This document shows, in pieces, positions 22,150 through 23,031 of a stretch of 23,031 nucleotides of DNA. The stretch is from Ichthyophonus hoferi (lineage: Eukaryota > Opisthokonta > Ichthyosporea > Ichthyophonida > Ichthyophonidae), in contig NAOQ01000484.1 of the NCBI GenBank assembly GCA_002751075.1, positions 33,334 through 56,364 on the forward strand, in the 5' to 3' direction. Within the stretch, counting starts at the first letter, position 1; the number at the start of each line of letters is the position of its first letter. The notes beneath the pieces were generated by a model, which ran no database searches, was not told where the DNA came from, and saw only the letters and a list, made by a program, of their open reading frames with translations. The translations under genes were made by a program, and so were the position numbers.

Positions 22150-23031
22150 ATTACTTTCGTCCTATACAGTCATTAAAATATTTTATTCGCGCCACTCTGA
22201 ACTATTAAGGAGCTGGAAGTGTTGCCATAGGTAGAGGGCGGTGTCAGGCCATAATGTGTTATGTGCAAATTAAATAAAACTTAGTTAAGAGCTTGCTAAC
22301 GAACCACATCTTTGTAATGAATGCACTCCTCAGTTCTGAAATGATCAACACATAAACAAGAGTATTTGGGCTAAAGATATTAGTTGGTTTTAATTAAATT
22401 AATAATATAATTAATTGGAAATAATTGAAACTAAAGCTTAAGTAATTATATTGAGAAGTAATTAAGTATTGATATCATTATTGGTAGTGTTCTAATTGTC
22501 ACTGACCAAGTGATTAATATTTTAAGTAATGGCCTATACGTAACCAGACGTTTTTGGTAAATATTGGCATAAATAGTCATTACAATATTTAAAATGGTCT
22601 GTGAATTCTCATTGGAGAAGTGTTAAACTCTTAGATAGCGCCACTAATTGTATTAATTGTCTCCAGGAGCTAACCACTATCTAACAGGAATACATAGACC
22701 GAGTATGAACCGGAAGTTCATTGTTTAAAAAGCAACAGCACTTGATTTTCATAATTATTATAGCGGCGTTGTCAATAGGGAAGTCTACAAGGAACTACGA
22801 ACTAAAGATGAAGAAAGAGCTAACTGCCATCATCATGTTGTGCAATTAACTAACATTGAACCGATCCGATCAATCAAGAAAATTAATTGTTATCAGTAAA
22901 CAGAATAGATATTGAATGCTTTGGTTTCAACATTTAATAGCAATCATAGTTTTGTGTAGCAGCTGACAATTGCAGTATTTATTAGTACAATATTTCACAC
23001 TACTAAATATTATTACTACATACATATAATT
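22150..23031. other. No gene seen at the right end
   Basis: AT-rich sequence with an AATAAA at 22273-22278 and many TTAATTAA-like words around 22390-22470. A CCGGAAGT word, the core of ETS-factor sites, occurs near 22708. I cannot assemble any exon here. Confidence 0.5.

Noticed and set aside
1-23031. CRISPR array, integrated virus, or bacterial operon
   Set aside because: The repeats are TA-rich tandem or simple repeats without spacers. No polymerase, capsid or integrase motifs were recognised, and the genes are spliced.

Overview
This is an AT-rich eukaryotic nuclear window with spliced genes and many TA-rich repeats. Nearly all long open frames are chance. The genes emerge only when exons are joined at GT/AG sites with matching phases and a continuous protein results. 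The protein families found (a TMEM267 homologue and a CNG-type channel), the intron-rich genes and the introns of a few hundred to about 2,000 bases suggest an invertebrate, perhaps an early-branching animal such as a sponge, or a close unicellular relative. I cannot name the species.

Layout. (1) 1-1459 holds no gene I can support. (2) 1460-6823, minus strand: a 12-exon gene for a predicted 320-residue multi-pass membrane protein that I do not recognise. (3) 6824-6926: a 103-base gap between two divergent start codons, with a CCAAT box and a TATAAA, probably a shared promoter. (4) 6927-9988, plus strand: a five-exon TMEM267 homologue of 248 residues. An intron carries a perfect 23-bp inverted repeat. 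(5) 9989-13763: no confident gene, but scattered coding-like fragments on the minus strand. (6) 13807-21418, plus strand: a complete seven-exon cyclic-nucleotide-gated (CNG/HCN family) channel of 658 residues, with S1-S6, C-linker and a cyclic-nucleotide-binding domain that keeps its key residues. Its selectivity filter is unusual: the usual Gly and Glu are replaced. (7) 21419-23031: the channel's 3' flank, with weak candidate polyadenylation signals and one weak candidate exon.

All three proteins are predicted to be membrane-embedded. The first two are arranged head to head and may be co-regulated. Nothing in the sequence ties them functionally to the channel. The most notable points are the altered channel filter, the conserved Asp/His pattern in the TMEM267 homologue (reminiscent of the YdjM-type metal-dependent membrane hydrolases), the unrecognised minus-strand membrane gene with very small exons, the 60-bp duplication across a channel intron/exon border, and the dense, one-sided CCAAT motifs over the minus-strand gene.
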